Source: an uncultured Bryobacteraceae bacterium
Lineage (GTDB): Bacteria > Acidobacteriota > Terriglobia > Bryobacterales > Bryobacteraceae
Reading direction: 5' to 3'
Assembly (NCBI GenBank): GCA_938003835.1
Contig: CALKXJ010000008.1
Location: 124,001-188,000, forward strand
DNA length: 64,000 nt
Under the pieces are notes generated by a model. The model was not told where the DNA came from. It saw only the letters and a list, made by a program, of their open reading frames with translations, and did no database searches. Positions 17,778 to 26,698 of this stretch are shown here, in pieces. The first letter of the stretch is position 1; every line of letters starts with the position of its first letter. The position numbers were made by a program, and so were the translations under genes.

Positions 17778-19568
17778 TCACCAGCCTACCGGCTGTCCCC
17801 GGTTCTGCGCTTCGAGCCAGCGCATGAGCGGGGCGAAATAGTCGAGTATCGCGGTGGCGTCCATCTCCCGGCTGCCGGTGAGCGCCTCGAGCGCCTCCTG
17901 CCAGGGCCGGCTGGCGCCCATCTCGAGCATCGCCCGGAGGCGCCGCCCGGCCTCCTCATTCCCGTAGATCGAGCAGCGGTGCAAAGGAGCGTCGCACCCC
18001 GCTGCCCGGGCCAGAGCCCGGTGAAACTGGAACTGCAAGATGTGAGCGAGGAAGTACCGGGTGTAGGGAACGTTCGCCGGCACGTGGTATTTGGCTCCGG
18101 GGTCGAAGTCCGCTTCGGTGCGCTCGTGGGGCGGCACGACCCCCTGGTACTGTCGACGCAGCTCCCACCAGGCCGCATTGTAGCGCTCCGGGGGGACTTC
18201 GCCGGAGAAGACCTTCCACCGCCACTGATCGACCAACAGGCCGAAGGGTAGGAAGGCGACCTTATCGAGGGCGCGTTGGAGCAGCAGGCCAAGGTCCGCT
18301 TCCGGCGGCGGCACGCGGTCGAGCAGGCCGATTCGCGCCAGGTATTCCGGCGTCACCGACAGGGCGATCGTGTCGCCGACGGCCTCGTGAAAACCGTCGT
18401 TGGCGCTCTCGCGGAACAGGAAAGGCTGCTTGTTGTAGGCGCGCTGGTAGAAGTTATGGCCGAGCTCGTGGTGGATGACGATGAAGTCCTCGGCGTCGAC
18501 ATCGATACACATCTTGATCCGGAGGTCCTCCACGTTGTCCACATTCCAGGCGCTGGCGTGGCAGACCACTTCGCGGTCGCGGGGCTTCACAAAGAGCGAC
18601 CGCTGCCAGAAGGTCTCGGGCAGCGGCGCAAACCCGAGAGACGTGAAGAAACGTTCGCCGTAGCGGACCATCTCGAGCGCATCCAGTTTGCGCGCCTGGA
18701 GGATCCGGGTAAGGTCGTAACCGGGATCGGCGTTGGGCGGCCGCACCAGAGGATAGACGTTTTCCCAGGACTGCGCCCAGACGTTGCCGAGCAGGTGGGC
18801 CGGAATCGGGCCGGACTCCGCTACCAGCGGGCCGTATTGCTCGCGCAGCTTGCGGCGCACGTAGGCGTGCAGCGCGACATACAAGGGCCGGACCTGCTCC
18901 CAGAGCCTGTCCACTTCGCGAGCGAAGGCATCGGGCTCCATGTCATATTTGGAACGCCACATGGCGCCCAGGTCGGCAAAGCCAAGCTCGCGCGCACCCT
19001 TGTTGGCCAGCTCGACGAACCGGCGGTAGTCGGCGCGCATCGGCGGCGAAATCGTCCGCCAGCCTTTCCATACCTCCAGCAACTGGTGGGGGTCCCGGCT
19101 GCGCGCCATGATCCGGGTAATCTCTTCAAGATCCAGGCAGCGTTTCTGGTCACCTTCGGGGCAGTACTTCCCCTGCCCATAGAGGCTCTCCAGACGCGCG
19201 GCGATCCGGCTGAGCTCCTCGCTCTCCTGCTTGTCGGATGGTGCGGGGAGCGTCAAGCTGAGCTTGAGGAGCTTCAGCCGCCGCGCGATCGCTTCGGGCA
19301 ACGCCAGCCCGTCGAAGCGGGTCGCCTGTTTGGCCAGTTCCATTGTGGCGGCAATGGTCTCCTGCTGCGCTTTGGCCGCCAGGGCTTCTGTATCCGGCGT
19401 GATATAGGTGGCTTGCACCCATTGCGCCATCGCCTGGCGGTTGGAAAGCTCGAGCAGCCTGGCCTCGGCCGCTTCGATGAACTGCCGGGCTTCCTCTGCG
19501 GTGGGACGGCCCCGGCAACCGAGAACGGCGCCAAGCAGCGTGGTGGCGAGCAACAGGCGGTAGCTCAT
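17778..19568 (-). CDS. M2 family peptidyl-dipeptidase (ACE-like) lipoprotein
   Basis: 596 residues. The zinc motif HELGH lies in FIVIHHELGHNFYQRAY, followed by the third-ligand Glu region (ESANDGFHEAVGDTIALS). The overall length and the motifs NVYPLVRPP and AKYHVPANVPYTRYFLAHILQFQFHRAL match bacterial angiotensin-converting-enzyme homologues, which remove C-terminal dipeptides. The N-terminus (LLATTLLGAVLGC) has a VLGC lipobox, so it is probably membrane-anchored and extracytoplasmic. The ATG at 19568 was chosen because it starts this lipoprotein signal; a 7-bp hairpin ends two bases upstream of it. Confidence 0.93.
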   Translation of the reverse strand: MSYRLLLATTLLGAVLGCRGRPTAEEARQFIEAAEARLLELSNRQAMAQWVQATYITPDTEALAAKAQQETIAATMELAKQATRFDGLALPEAIARRLKLLKLSLTLPAPSDKQESEELSRIAARLESLYGQGKYCPEGDQKRCLDLEEITRIMARSRDPHQLLEVWKGWRTISPPMRADYRRFVELANKGARELGFADLGAMWRSKYDMEPDAFAREVDRLWEQVRPLYVALHAYVRRKLREQYGPLVAESGPIPAHLLGNVWAQSWENVYPLVRPPNADPGYDLTRILQARKLDALEMVRYGERFFTSLGFAPLPETFWQRSLFVKPRDREVVCHASAWNVDNVEDLRIKMCIDVDAEDFIVIHHELGHNFYQRAYNKQPFLFRESANDGFHEAVGDTIALSVTPEYLARIGLLDRVPPPEADLGLLLQRALDKVAFLPFGLLVDQWRWKVFSGEVPPERYNAAWWELRRQYQGVVPPHERTEADFDPGAKYHVPANVPYTRYFLAHILQFQFHRALARAAGCDAPLHRCSIYGNEEAGRRLRAMLEMGASRPWQEALEALTGSREMDATAILDYFAPLMRWLEAQNRGQPVGW

Positions 19569-19570
19569 GG

Positions 19571-19590
19571 CAGAGGGTCTTATCCCTCTG
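19571..19590 (-). promoter_or_regulatory. Hairpin covering the ribosome site of the M2 peptidase
   Basis: CAGAGGG and CCCTCTG (7-bp perfect arms, six-base loop) lie directly before the ATG at 19568. The only Shine-Dalgarno-like run, AGAGGG, is the 5' arm, so the folded form would hide it. It also sits just after the stop of the upstream porin gene and could instead be an intercistronic stem. Confidence 0.4.
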
Positions 19591-19594
19591 ATTA

Positions 19595-20875
19595 TCACAG
19601 CCGGAGCCGACACATCAGGTAGGCGAAATTGAGCGGCCAGCCGAGGGAGGCCTGCTTGAGGAAACGCCCTGGAAACACGTGGGCGTAACCCAAAGACAAG
19701 CTCAGCGCCTCCGCCAGTCGGACATCCGCCTGCGCGTCGAACTCCTGATGAACATGACTGGAGGTCGCTGAAGGATTGCGGAGTACGGCAACGCCGTCGG
19801 CGCCGTAGAGGGAATCCTGTCGGCGGGCGAGCCAGAAGGAGTAATAATCGAGGCCCACCGTCCAGCGAGCGCCCGGCTGGAGCTTCAGGCCGACCCGCGT
19901 CGCGCGCATGTTCCGCCATCCGATCCGGTCGGCTATGCCGTACTTGCTGTGGTTGGTCGGAAACAGTTGGTCGAATGTGGTCCGGACGCCGTCTTGCGGA
20001 TCCCGGTCTCCGGCGGCGTGGTCATACTCGAAGAACAGCCGGGGAGCACTTTCGGCTTCCCCGAGGCGCCGGCCGAGCGTCCAGGAGCCGGCCCAGGAGC
20101 GCACGACGCCCGCGGCAAAGCGGCCCGTCTGGAAGGCGGTCTCGATCTCGTAGTCGAGGCGCTCGGGCAGCGGCCCGACCAACCGGGCACCCGTGGTCAC
20201 GATATTCTGCGTCAGGCTGTCGCCGCCTGCCCTCTTCCACAACAGGTAGGGCTCGAGCACCTGGCCCGAACGGGTCGCCACTGATGCATAAACTCCGTGG
20301 AGCTGCGTTTCGCTGCGGAAGCGGTCAAAGCGCTCCGGATCGGGCCGAACCAGCGCGGCGACAAATCCGTCCAGGCGTGCTCCACCTCGCTGGTAAGAGA
20401 TGCGGCAGGCGTCGAACAGGCGGCTGACGTTCGACCAGTCGGAGAACCCGATCAAGCGCTCGTTGCCAAAGGAGAGCCCCTGGCGGCCTGCCCTCACAGT
20501 CCATCCTTCGCCCGGGCGGCCTGCTTCGAAGTAAGTCTCGTGAAGATCGAACGGGTTGGCGGCGCTCGCGGGGACGGGTTCTCTTCTGCCGGGAGCGCGG
20601 CTGTCCTGTACGCTCGCATTCAGGCGCAGCCACGACGACGGTTCCCAGCGCAAGCCGAGGCGCATGCGATGCAAGTAGTAGGCGTCTTCGTTGCCGGCCT
20701 CGAATCCGAGTCCGGTATAACCCTCGAAGCGGCCCCTCAGCTCCGCGTTGAACCTCAAGCGCTTGTTCGGATTAGCCGGATCGGCTGCGGCGCCGGAGAC
20801 GGACGCGGTGATCAAGCCCGCCACGAGCCACCACGGCGCCTTGCGAGCGGCTCCTGATGATACCCGCCTGTACAA
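19595..20875 (-). CDS. Alginate-export-type outer-membrane porin
   Basis: About 426 residues with a signal peptide (WWLVAGLITASVSGAAA) and a beta-barrel pattern typical of the alginate_exp family: RLRFNAELRGRFEGYTG at the start, LRWEPSSWLRLNASVQDSR, VRAGRQGLSFGNERLIGFSDW, and a C-terminal FPGRFLKQAS...YLMCRLRL. The family provides passive outer-membrane channels, in Pseudomonas for alginate, but many members export or admit other compounds. The start is doubtful: TTG 20875 lies in the short divergent gap with pta and lacks a ribosome site; a GTG within the signal peptide is the alternative. It precedes the M2 peptidase by 26 bases. Confidence 0.8.
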   Translation of the reverse strand: MYRRVSSGAARKAPWWLVAGLITASVSGAAADPANPNKRLRFNAELRGRFEGYTGLGFEAGNEDAYYLHRMRLGLRWEPSSWLRLNASVQDSRAPGRREPVPASAANPFDLHETYFEAGRPGEGWTVRAGRQGLSFGNERLIGFSDWSNVSRLFDACRISYQRGGARLDGFVAALVRPDPERFDRFRSETQLHGVYASVATRSGQVLEPYLLWKRAGGDSLTQNIVTTGARLVGPLPERLDYEIETAFQTGRFAAGVVRSWAGSWTLGRRLGEAESAPRLFFEYDHAAGDRDPQDGVRTTFDQLFPTNHSKYGIADRIGWRNMRATRVGLKLQPGARWTVGLDYYSFWLARRQDSLYGADGVAVLRNPSATSSHVHQEFDAQADVRLAEALSLSLGYAHVFPGRFLKQASLGWPLNFAYLMCRLRL

Positions 20876-20887
20876 TAATTGAATTCT

Positions 20888-21895
20888 ATGCCAGCGCCGG
20901 AAGCTGCCTCCCTGTTCCTCGCCCGGCAGCTCGAGCGCGTACGAAAGCTCAGGCCGAGGCGGCGGATCGTCTTTCCCGAAGGGGAGGATCCCAGGGTACA
21001 GGCGGCGGCCGAGAGATTGCTCCGGGACGAGGTGGCCGAGCCGATCCTGATCGGAGGGGCGTCGGGCGGCTCGCTTGTGCGCCGAATCCAACCGGAGGAA
21101 TCCGGGAAACTCAGGCAATACGCCCGCATCCTGTTCGAGAAGAGGCGCGCGCGCGGCGTCACGCAAACCGAGGCGGAAGCGCTCGCGCGGCAGCCGCTGT
21201 ACTTCGCGCTGCTGATGGTGGAGGCGGGCGACGCCGACGGATTTGTAGGCGGGGCCAGGCACACTTCGCGCGAGACCATTCGCGCCATGCTGCACGCCAT
21301 CGGCACGGCGCCCGAAACCAGGACGCTTTCCAGCGTCTTTGTCATGGCCGTTCCCGATCCGAGCTTCGGCCACAACGGGCTGATGATCTTCGCCGACTGT
21401 TCCGTGGTGATCCGCCCGACGGCCGTCCAGTTGGCGGATATCGCCATCGCGAGCGCCGGGAGCGCGCGCCGGATGCTCGAAACCGAACCCGCGGTCGCTC
21501 TGTTGAGCTTCTCCACCAAAGGCTCAGGCGCTCACGCCGAGGTCGACCGCGTCGTCGAGGCGCTCCGCATCGTGCGGGCCCGGGCGCCGGAGCTGAACGT
21601 AGACGGCGAGCTCCAGGCTGATGCGGCCCTCATCCCGGCGATCGCCAAATCCAAAGCGCCCGGCTCCACCGTGGCCGGACGGGCCAACACGCTGATCTTT
21701 CCGGACCTCGCCTCCGGCAACATCGCCTACAAGCTGGTTGAGCGTCTCGCCCGCGGAGCGGCTTTCGGCCCGTTCCTCCAGGGCTTGGCCAAGCCGGCCA
21801 ACGAACTCTCTCGGGGCTGCTCGGGCGAGGACATCTTCGCCGTCGCAGTCGTTACCGCACTACAGTCGGAGCACGATGGACGTACCCACCTCTAA
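20888..21895 (+). CDS. pta: Phosphate acetyltransferase
   Basis: 335 residues, the length of the short, single-domain Pta enzymes. Signatures include [14 protein letters not shown] at the N-terminus, [34 protein letters not shown], and the C-terminal [24 protein letters not shown]. It interconverts acetyl-CoA and acetyl phosphate. No acetate kinase gene is nearby. The ATG at 20888 is 11 bases after a TACAAT (20871-20876), so the mRNA leader would be very short. The next gene starts inside its last 20 bases. Confidence 0.93.
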   Translation: MPAPEAASLFLARQLERVRKLRPRRRIVFPEGEDPRVQAAAERLLRDEVAEPILIGGASGGSLVRRIQPEESGKLRQYARILFEKRRARGVTQTEAEALARQPLYFALLMVEAGDADGFVGGARHTSRETIRAMLHAIGTAPETRTLSSVFVMAVPDPSFGHNGLMIFADCSVVIRPTAVQLADIAIASAGSARRMLETEPAVALLSFSTKGSGAHAEVDRVVEALRIVRARAPELNVDGELQADAALIPAIAKSKAPGSTVAGRANTLIFPDLASGNIAYKLVERLARGAAFGPFLQGLAKPANELSRGCSGEDIFAVAVVTALQSEHDGRTHL

Positions 21896-22844
21896 CGGCA
21901 AGCTGCCGTTCAAGCTCATCTACCACGACGGTTACGATCTGAATTTCGGCCCTCACGTCTTTCCCTCGCAAAAATACAGGTTGATCCGCGACCGCTTGCT
22001 GGCGACCGGTTTTGCTTCCGAAGACGACCTGCTCGAGCCGGATCCGGCCTCGGAGGCGGAGCTGCTGCTCGTCCACGAGCGGGACTGGATCGACCGGCTC
22101 AGGAACGGCACCTTGAGCTTTTTCGACATCCGGCGGCTGGAAGTGCCCTATTCGCGGCAGATGGTCCGTGCGTTCTTTCTGGCGGCGGGCGGCACGATTC
22201 TCGCCGGCGAGTGCGCCCTCCGCGACGGGGTCGGCTTCAACATCGGGGGAGGGTTTCATCACGCGTTTCCCGGGCACGGCGAGGGCTTCTGCGCGATCCA
22301 CGATGTAGCTGTGGCGATCCGCACCTTGCAGAGGCGGGGCGTGATCCGGCGCGCAATGGTCGTGGACTGTGACGTTCATCAGGGCAACGGAACGGCCGCG
22401 ATTTTTGCCCGGGATCCTTCGGTCCTCACGCTCTCCATCCATCAGTACAACAACTACCCGGCGGAAAAGCCCCCATCCTCGATCGATATTCACCTGGCCG
22501 ACGGGGTCGGCGACGAGGAATATCTGACCAAGCTCTATCCCCCTTATGAGGCGGCTGTGACGGGATTCCGGCCCGACATTTTGTTTTACATCGCCGGCGC
22601 CGACCCGTACTATCAGGACCAGCTTGGGGGTTTGTCACTGTCTCTGGAGGGTCTCAAGGAGCGGGACCGGATGGTGATCGAACTGGCTCTCTCGCGCGGA
22701 GTGGGAGTGGCAGTCACGTTGGCGGGCGGCTATGCGGAGAAACTGGACGATACGGTGGCGATTCACTGTAACACGGCCGTAGCCGCAAGGGAGTGCCTCC
22801 TCGAGACCGGCTGGCGCGCCGCGCAATCCGGCGGATCCTCGTAA
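21876..22844 (+). CDS. Histone-deacetylase/AcuC family hydrolase
   Basis: 322 residues of the HDAC superfamily. The zinc site and active-site histidines are visible in [15 protein letters not shown] and in [27 protein letters not shown] supplies a further metal-binding Asp. Bacterial members deacetylate acetyl-lysine (AcuC on acetyl-CoA synthetase) or acetylpolyamines. The ATG at 21876, with GGAG four bases upstream, overlaps the end of pta by 20 bases. The pairing with pta suggests a link to acetate/acetyl-CoA balance; that link is inferred. Confidence 0.92.
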   Translation: MDVPTSNGKLPFKLIYHDGYDLNFGPHVFPSQKYRLIRDRLLATGFASEDDLLEPDPASEAELLLVHERDWIDRLRNGTLSFFDIRRLEVPYSRQMVRAFFLAAGGTILAGECALRDGVGFNIGGGFHHAFPGHGEGFCAIHDVAVAIRTLQRRGVIRRAMVVDCDVHQGNGTAAIFARDPSVLTLSIHQYNNYPAEKPPSSIDIHLADGVGDEEYLTKLYPPYEAAVTGFRPDILFYIAGADPYYQDQLGGLSLSLEGLKERDRMVIELALSRGVGVAVTLAGGYAEKLDDTVAIHCNTAVAARECLLETGWRAAQSGGSS

Positions 22845-23085
22845 GTGTTGAAAACGCAAGAGAGAAAGCCGCTTTGAGGGAGCGCCGGCAGGGCCTCGAA
22901 CAAGGCTTGCCGATTTTGCGTGATTTCTCGGAAGAACGGGGTTAGAATAGTTTCAGCCGCGGTTACAAGTGTACAACGCCGCTCCGGCAAGACAGCGGCA
23001 AGCGGCCGCTCGCGCCGCCGGGCGCCTCGCTCAGGCGGGCGGCGGGCGAAGTCTGGAACGAACGCCAGACGGGAGGTTGCAGACT
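22845..23085 (+). promoter_or_regulatory. Gap with candidate promoter and structured leader of the 48-residue membrane protein
   Basis: A TAGAAT box at 22943-22948 has only a poorly spaced TTGCGT before it. If used, it gives a ~130-base GC-rich leader with a 6-bp hairpin (GTCTGG 23051-23056, CCAGAC 23065-23070) just before the GGGAGG ribosome site at 23071-23076. I see no other gene here. Confidence 0.35.
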
Positions 23086-23232
23086 ATGTTTGAGAGCCTG
23101 GAAGACCACATGAAGGCGGACGATGCCGCCACCACTACGCCGCGCGAGAGGTTTTTTAAGTGGGCGGCAGCCGGGGTCATCTCGGTCCTTGTTCTCGGCG
23201 GCATCTACATGGTCATCAAGTTGATGGAGTAG
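23086..23232 (+). CDS. Small single-pass membrane protein, 48 residues
   Basis: A charged N-terminal half (ESLEDHMKADDAATTTPRER) followed by one hydrophobic helix (WAAAGVISVLVLGGIYMVIKL). GGGAGG lies nine bases before the ATG, which supports translation. I do not recognise the family. The frame stays open upstream to 22969, but that part is Arg/Ala-rich with no ribosome site. Confidence 0.65.
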   Translation: MFESLEDHMKADDAATTTPRERFFKWAAAGVISVLVLGGIYMVIKLME

Positions 23233-23282
23233 TCCGGCCGGAGAGGCCGCGCCCGCAAGGCGCCAGCGGGTTTCCGGGGGGC

Positions 23283-23750
23283 TCAAGGGGTGCCGAGGAG
23301 CTCCATGAAGCGGGATACCCGGGTGTCGTAGTCTGGCGCCGGATTGTAGACGCGGAGGATCTCCTCGGTTTCCTTTCCCCGGTAAAGCTCAGAATTGGCA
23401 AGGCGGGCGGCCACTACATAAATGCCCTCCCGGACGGAACCAAAGCCGGTACGGCACGAATCCCAGCCGAAGATGTTGTTCCTGGCGTAAAACTTGCCTC
23501 CGCTAGACTCCACCATGGCGATACTGGGCAACAGGCGCCAGTCCAGATCATGCTGGTCGGCCGCCGCGATGAAGTCGGCGGCGAGCGGGGCGACCGGGCT
23601 CCCGTAGCCGGCCAGAAACGACTCCAGCCGCGCCACGCGAATATCCGGGCGGCAGGGTGGCTCGATGGCCAAGGGGTCGGACACCTGCACCTGAGGAAGG
23701 GCCAAGGTTCCCACCCATAACACAAAGCCTGTCGATAGCATCCGTCTCAT
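23283..23750 (-). CDS. Secreted glucosaminidase-like (lysozyme-fold) protein
   Basis: 155 residues with a signal peptide (MLSTGFVLWVGTLALPQV). The sequence LLPSIAMVESSGGKFYARNNIFGW matches the core of the endo-beta-N-acetylglucosaminidase (PF01832) / transglycosylase fold, with the Glu of VESSGG as probable acid, followed by GSVREGIYVVAARL and YNPAPDYDTRVSRFM. It probably acts on peptidoglycan. GAGGAGGTGAGC immediately before the ATG is an excellent ribosome site and sets the start at 23750. Confidence 0.82.
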   Translation of the reverse strand: MRRMLSTGFVLWVGTLALPQVQVSDPLAIEPPCRPDIRVARLESFLAGYGSPVAPLAADFIAAADQHDLDWRLLPSIAMVESSGGKFYARNNIFGWDSCRTGFGSVREGIYVVAARLANSELYRGKETEEILRVYNPAPDYDTRVSRFMELLGTP

Positions 23751-24014
23751 GCTCACCTCCTCAGATTTGGGGAGACTGCGTGCGCCGACTCTATGCAGCG
23801 AGGAAGGTCTGGTGGGCAAGGTCAGGGCTTTCGCCCCAGCGGATCTGAGAGTCGTTACCGGTGTTGCGCCACGCTGCGAGTTCGGCGCACAAACTTCGAA
23901 GGGCTATTCGATCATCGTCCGAATTCTCGCAAGCATAGTCAATTAGAGAGAAAGCTTCCAGAGCAACTTGAAGTCAGTATAGCAGAATCCCGGCCTGACG
24001 GTACCCAAGGCGCC
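23751..24014 (-). other. Gap upstream of the glucosaminidase gene
   Basis: 264 bases with no gene I can support. On the minus strand TTGACT (23941-23936) is followed 17 bases later by GACGAT, a weak promoter, and a lone TATACT lies at 23981-23976. Either could serve the glucosaminidase gene. Confidence 0.3.
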
Positions 24015-24236
24015 CTACTTTGCTTCCTGCTCCAGCAGCCGGCGCAGTCGAGACGGACGCGCCCCAGCTTTGAGCGGAGCAAGCTGCGCCAAACCCTGCC
24101 TGGCCGCCTGGCGAGCCCCTTCGAGATCGCCGGCAGCCCGGCAGGCGACCGCCAGCGTGAGGAAGAAATCCGGGGCCTTGCCCCCGCTCAGCTCCACCGC
24201 CCGTTTGGCGTAGCTGACGGCCAGCCGTGGTTGACG

Positions 24237-25703
24237 CTAGCTAGCCAAGGCGACCTTGCTGAAGGCCTGTGCGGCCCGGTGCAATTCCACCGGGCCCGCG
24301 CCGGGGGCCTCGGCCAGTTCCTTGGCGGCCGCTAAGCCTTGCTTTGCCAGCGCCTCGGCTTGCGTCCGGTCGCCCGAGATCAGGCCCGCCAGCCGCACGT
24401 CCAGCTCAGCCTTATGCCCTCGCCAGACGACATTGTCCGCATCGCGCGCCAGCAAACGATCCAAGACTTCGCGAACCCGCTCGGTCGCTCGCAGTGCCGC
24501 CTGCGTGTCGCCCATCTCGCGGTAGGTCTCGGCCAGATCGTTCAGCACCACGGCGAGGTCATACTGGGCCTGGCTGTTCTCCGGATCGATTCGAGCGAAG
24601 GGTTCCATGGAGTCGAGCACCCGCTTGTACTCAGCGACGGCGGCCGGGTAGTCGCCGCGGGAAAACATAGCCGAGGCTGCCCGCCTGCCCAAAACCCAAC
24701 GGGCCCGCCGGTTCTCCGGCTTCTGCCGCTCCGGCTCCGGCATTGCGTCTATCGTCACGAGTGCTTCCCGGAAGATGGAAGCGGCCTTCTGGGGGTCGCT
24801 TTCCGGGACTAACTGGGCGATCTTCATGCGGTTAATGGCAATGGCGCGGCGTGCCCGGAAAAAGTGGGGATCGAGCTCGAGCGCCCGCCGGTTCAGCATG
24901 ACCGCCCGCTCGTAGCTGGCCCGGGCCCGGGCGAGGTCGCCGAGTCCTGCCGAGCCGGCCTGCCCGAACTGGTCACCCTGCGAGTCATAGCAGGCGGCAG
25001 CCTCGTAGACTCGCGAGGCAGAAGCCCCTGCCCGCTCGAGCAGTTCTTCGAAGGCGTTGCACGCCCTCTGGCAGTGCTCGACGGCCTCCTTGGTCCTGCC
25101 TGCGCCAAACAACACCTCGCTCATGGCCTGCGTGGCCCGGGCAACTCCGGCATGATCCGGCTGCGCGCGCCGCAGATCCCGCGCGATCAGGAGAGCTTTG
25201 TTCAAGCTCCGCAGCGCGCCATCGACATCACCCAGGTTCGGCTCGTAGGGGTTGCCCTGGAGATTCCCGAGCTGGAGATAGGCTTCGGCAAGATCTGCCT
25301 GGAGCTTGGGGTCATCCTTGATCTCGCCGGCGAGCTTGTCCAGGTGGTCGAGCACACGCGTCAGCAGCAGCCGCTGCGCCGCAGTCGAGCCAGGCAGTGG
25401 CCGGATGACGTCGCGGAGCTCGAACAGAAGGCTATTGGTAAGGCGGCGCAGGTCGTGGTAGCGCGCCTCGGCCTTGCCGGCCTGCCAGAGCACGCCGCCC
25501 AGGCCCGCTGCCAGGCTCAGGGTGAGCGCGACGGCGGCCGCCAGCGGAAGCCAGTTGCGCCGGATGAACTTGAGCGCCCGGTAGCGCACGCTGCCGTGGC
25601 GTGCGGTTACGGGCCGGCCGTCGAGGTAGCGGCGGATGTCCTCGGCGAGCTGGTCGACGGAGGCGTACCTCTCGGCGGGACGTTTGCGCATCGCCTTGAG
25701 CAC
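24237..25703 (-). CDS. Transmembrane and TPR fragment of the decayed Ser/Thr kinase
   Basis: Carries the end of the kinase C-lobe (LKAMRKRPAERYASVDQLAEDIRRYLDGRPV), one transmembrane helix (WLPLAAAVALTLSLAAGLGGVLW) and a TPR array. The apparent start (GTG 25703) lies inside the kinase domain and is an artefact of the frameshift. It ends at TAG 24239-24237, beyond which the TPR-like coding sense continues. Confidence 0.55.
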   Translation of the reverse strand: MLKAMRKRPAERYASVDQLAEDIRRYLDGRPVTARHGSVRYRALKFIRRNWLPLAAAVALTLSLAAGLGGVLWQAGKAEARYHDLRRLTNSLLFELRDVIRPLPGSTAAQRLLLTRVLDHLDKLAGEIKDDPKLQADLAEAYLQLGNLQGNPYEPNLGDVDGALRSLNKALLIARDLRRAQPDHAGVARATQAMSEVLFGAGRTKEAVEHCQRACNAFEELLERAGASASRVYEAAACYDSQGDQFGQAGSAGLGDLARARASYERAVMLNRRALELDPHFFRARRAIAINRMKIAQLVPESDPQKAASIFREALVTIDAMPEPERQKPENRRARWVLGRRAASAMFSRGDYPAAVAEYKRVLDSMEPFARIDPENSQAQYDLAVVLNDLAETYREMGDTQAALRATERVREVLDRLLARDADNVVWRGHKAELDVRLAGLISGDRTQAEALAKQGLAAAKELAEAPGAGPVELHRAAQAFSKVALAS

Positions 25704-26698
25704 GATGGCGTCCAGGTCGCCCGCGAGCTCGGGGGGGGGCCTCCTCCGGCCAGGCTCGGCCGCACCGGCTCCTGCTCGCAGACGGCCCGGAAAAGCTCCC
25801 CGGCGCTCCGGTCACCGGCTTCGTAAGGTGCCGCTCTGGTAAGGATGCGGTAGAGGACCACGCCGAGCGAATAGACGTCGGAAGCTGCGGTCACCGCCTG
25901 ACCCAGAATCACCTCCGGGCTTGCATAGACTGGGGTGAAGGCACGCAAGCCCTGCTGCGTCACCTCCGGCTGGAGCTGCTCGGCCAGAAGCTTCGCGGTT
26001 ATGAAGTCGAGAAGCTTGGGCACCCCGTCCGCTGTCACGAGAATGTTGCCGGGCTTGAGGTCGCGGTGGATGACCAGGTGCTGGTGGGCGTAATGGACGG
26101 CGGAGCAGACCGCCAGGAACAGCTCGAGCCGCCGGCGAAACGGAAGCTGGTGCGAACGGCAGTATTCATCGAAGGGGATCCCTTCGACGTACTCCATCAC
26201 CAGATAGGGGTCGCCCTCCTCGGTGGTGCCGCCGTCGAGCAGGCGGGCGATATTCGGGTGTTCGAGCCGCGCCAGGATCTGACGTTCGAGCAGAAAGCGC
26301 TCCCGTGGCGCGGGGCTGGCCAGGCGGCAGGCGATCATCGTAAGCGCGGCCGTCTGCTCGAATTCCGCACCGGTCCGCCTGGCGAGATAGACGGCGCCCA
26401 TGCCTCCTTCCCCGAGAAGGCGTTCGAGGCGCCAGACGCCGACCTGCCGACCTGCCGGAGGCGGCTCGAACTCCTCGGCGGCGATGATGGGCTGAGGCCA
26501 GCTCCCGCTGAGCTCCTGTTCGTCGTGCAGGGCCAGGAGCTGATCGAGCTCAACCAGAAGCCTCCGCCGGTCAGCGAGCTGCGCCTCGAGGAAGGCGGCG
26601 CGCTCCGGCTCGGGCAGCTCCAGCGCGGCGTGAAACAGCTCTTCGATGAGGTCCCGCTCCGCCGGGTCCAGCTCCGCCCAGGCACAATCCGGCTCCAT
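25607..26698 (-). CDS. Kinase-domain fragment of the decayed Ser/Thr kinase
   Basis: Translated as is, it gives ~363 residues: a helical N-terminus (ERDLIEELFHAALELPEPER), the Gly-rich loop GEGGMGAVYLARR, an altered VAIK position (ALTMI), an intact catalytic loop (HRDLKPGNIL), an altered DFG (DFITAK) and ASPEVILGQAVTAASDVYSLGVVLY. After GGGPPP the frame turns into a Ser/Arg-rich tail, the sign of the frameshift. The ATG at 26698 faces the ECF sigma gene across a 148-base gap. Confidence 0.6.
   Translation of the reverse strand: MEPDCAWAELDPAERDLIEELFHAALELPEPERAAFLEAQLADRRRLLVELDQLLALHDEQELSGSWPQPIIAAEEFEPPPAGRQVGVWRLERLLGEGGMGAVYLARRTGAEFEQTAALTMIACRLASPAPRERFLLERQILARLEHPNIARLLDGGTTEEGDPYLVMEYVEGIPFDEYCRSHQLPFRRRLELFLAVCSAVHYAHQHLVIHRDLKPGNILVTADGVPKLLDFITAKLLAEQLQPEVTQQGLRAFTPVYASPEVILGQAVTAASDVYSLGVVLYRILTRAAPYEAGDRSAGELFRAVCEQEPVRPSLAGGGPPPSSRATWTPSCSRRCANVPPRGTPPSTSSPRTSAATSTAGP

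Larger units (their letters stand above)
24015..26698 (-). pseudogene. Decayed Ser/Thr kinase-TPR gene (frameshift plus nonsense codon)
   Basis: One ancestral gene of about 895 codons can be followed from ATG 26698 to the stop at 24015. A one-base loss in a run of nine G (25731-25739; ten would restore the frame) shifts the reading after the kinase domain, and a TAG at 24239-24237 interrupts the TPR part; the frame continues after it for 74 codons (ending RRLLEQEAK). The kinase domain has also lost the ATP-binding Lys (ALTMI where VALKMI is usual) and the DFG Gly (LDFITAKLL). Four separate defects favour true decay over sequence error. Confidence 0.75.

Noticed and set aside
10764-24239. General reassignment of TAG as a sense codon.
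   Set aside because: leuD, ilvB, the GH51 fragment, the M48 and the HAD genes end at TAG at the expected family length, so TAG is a normal stop here.
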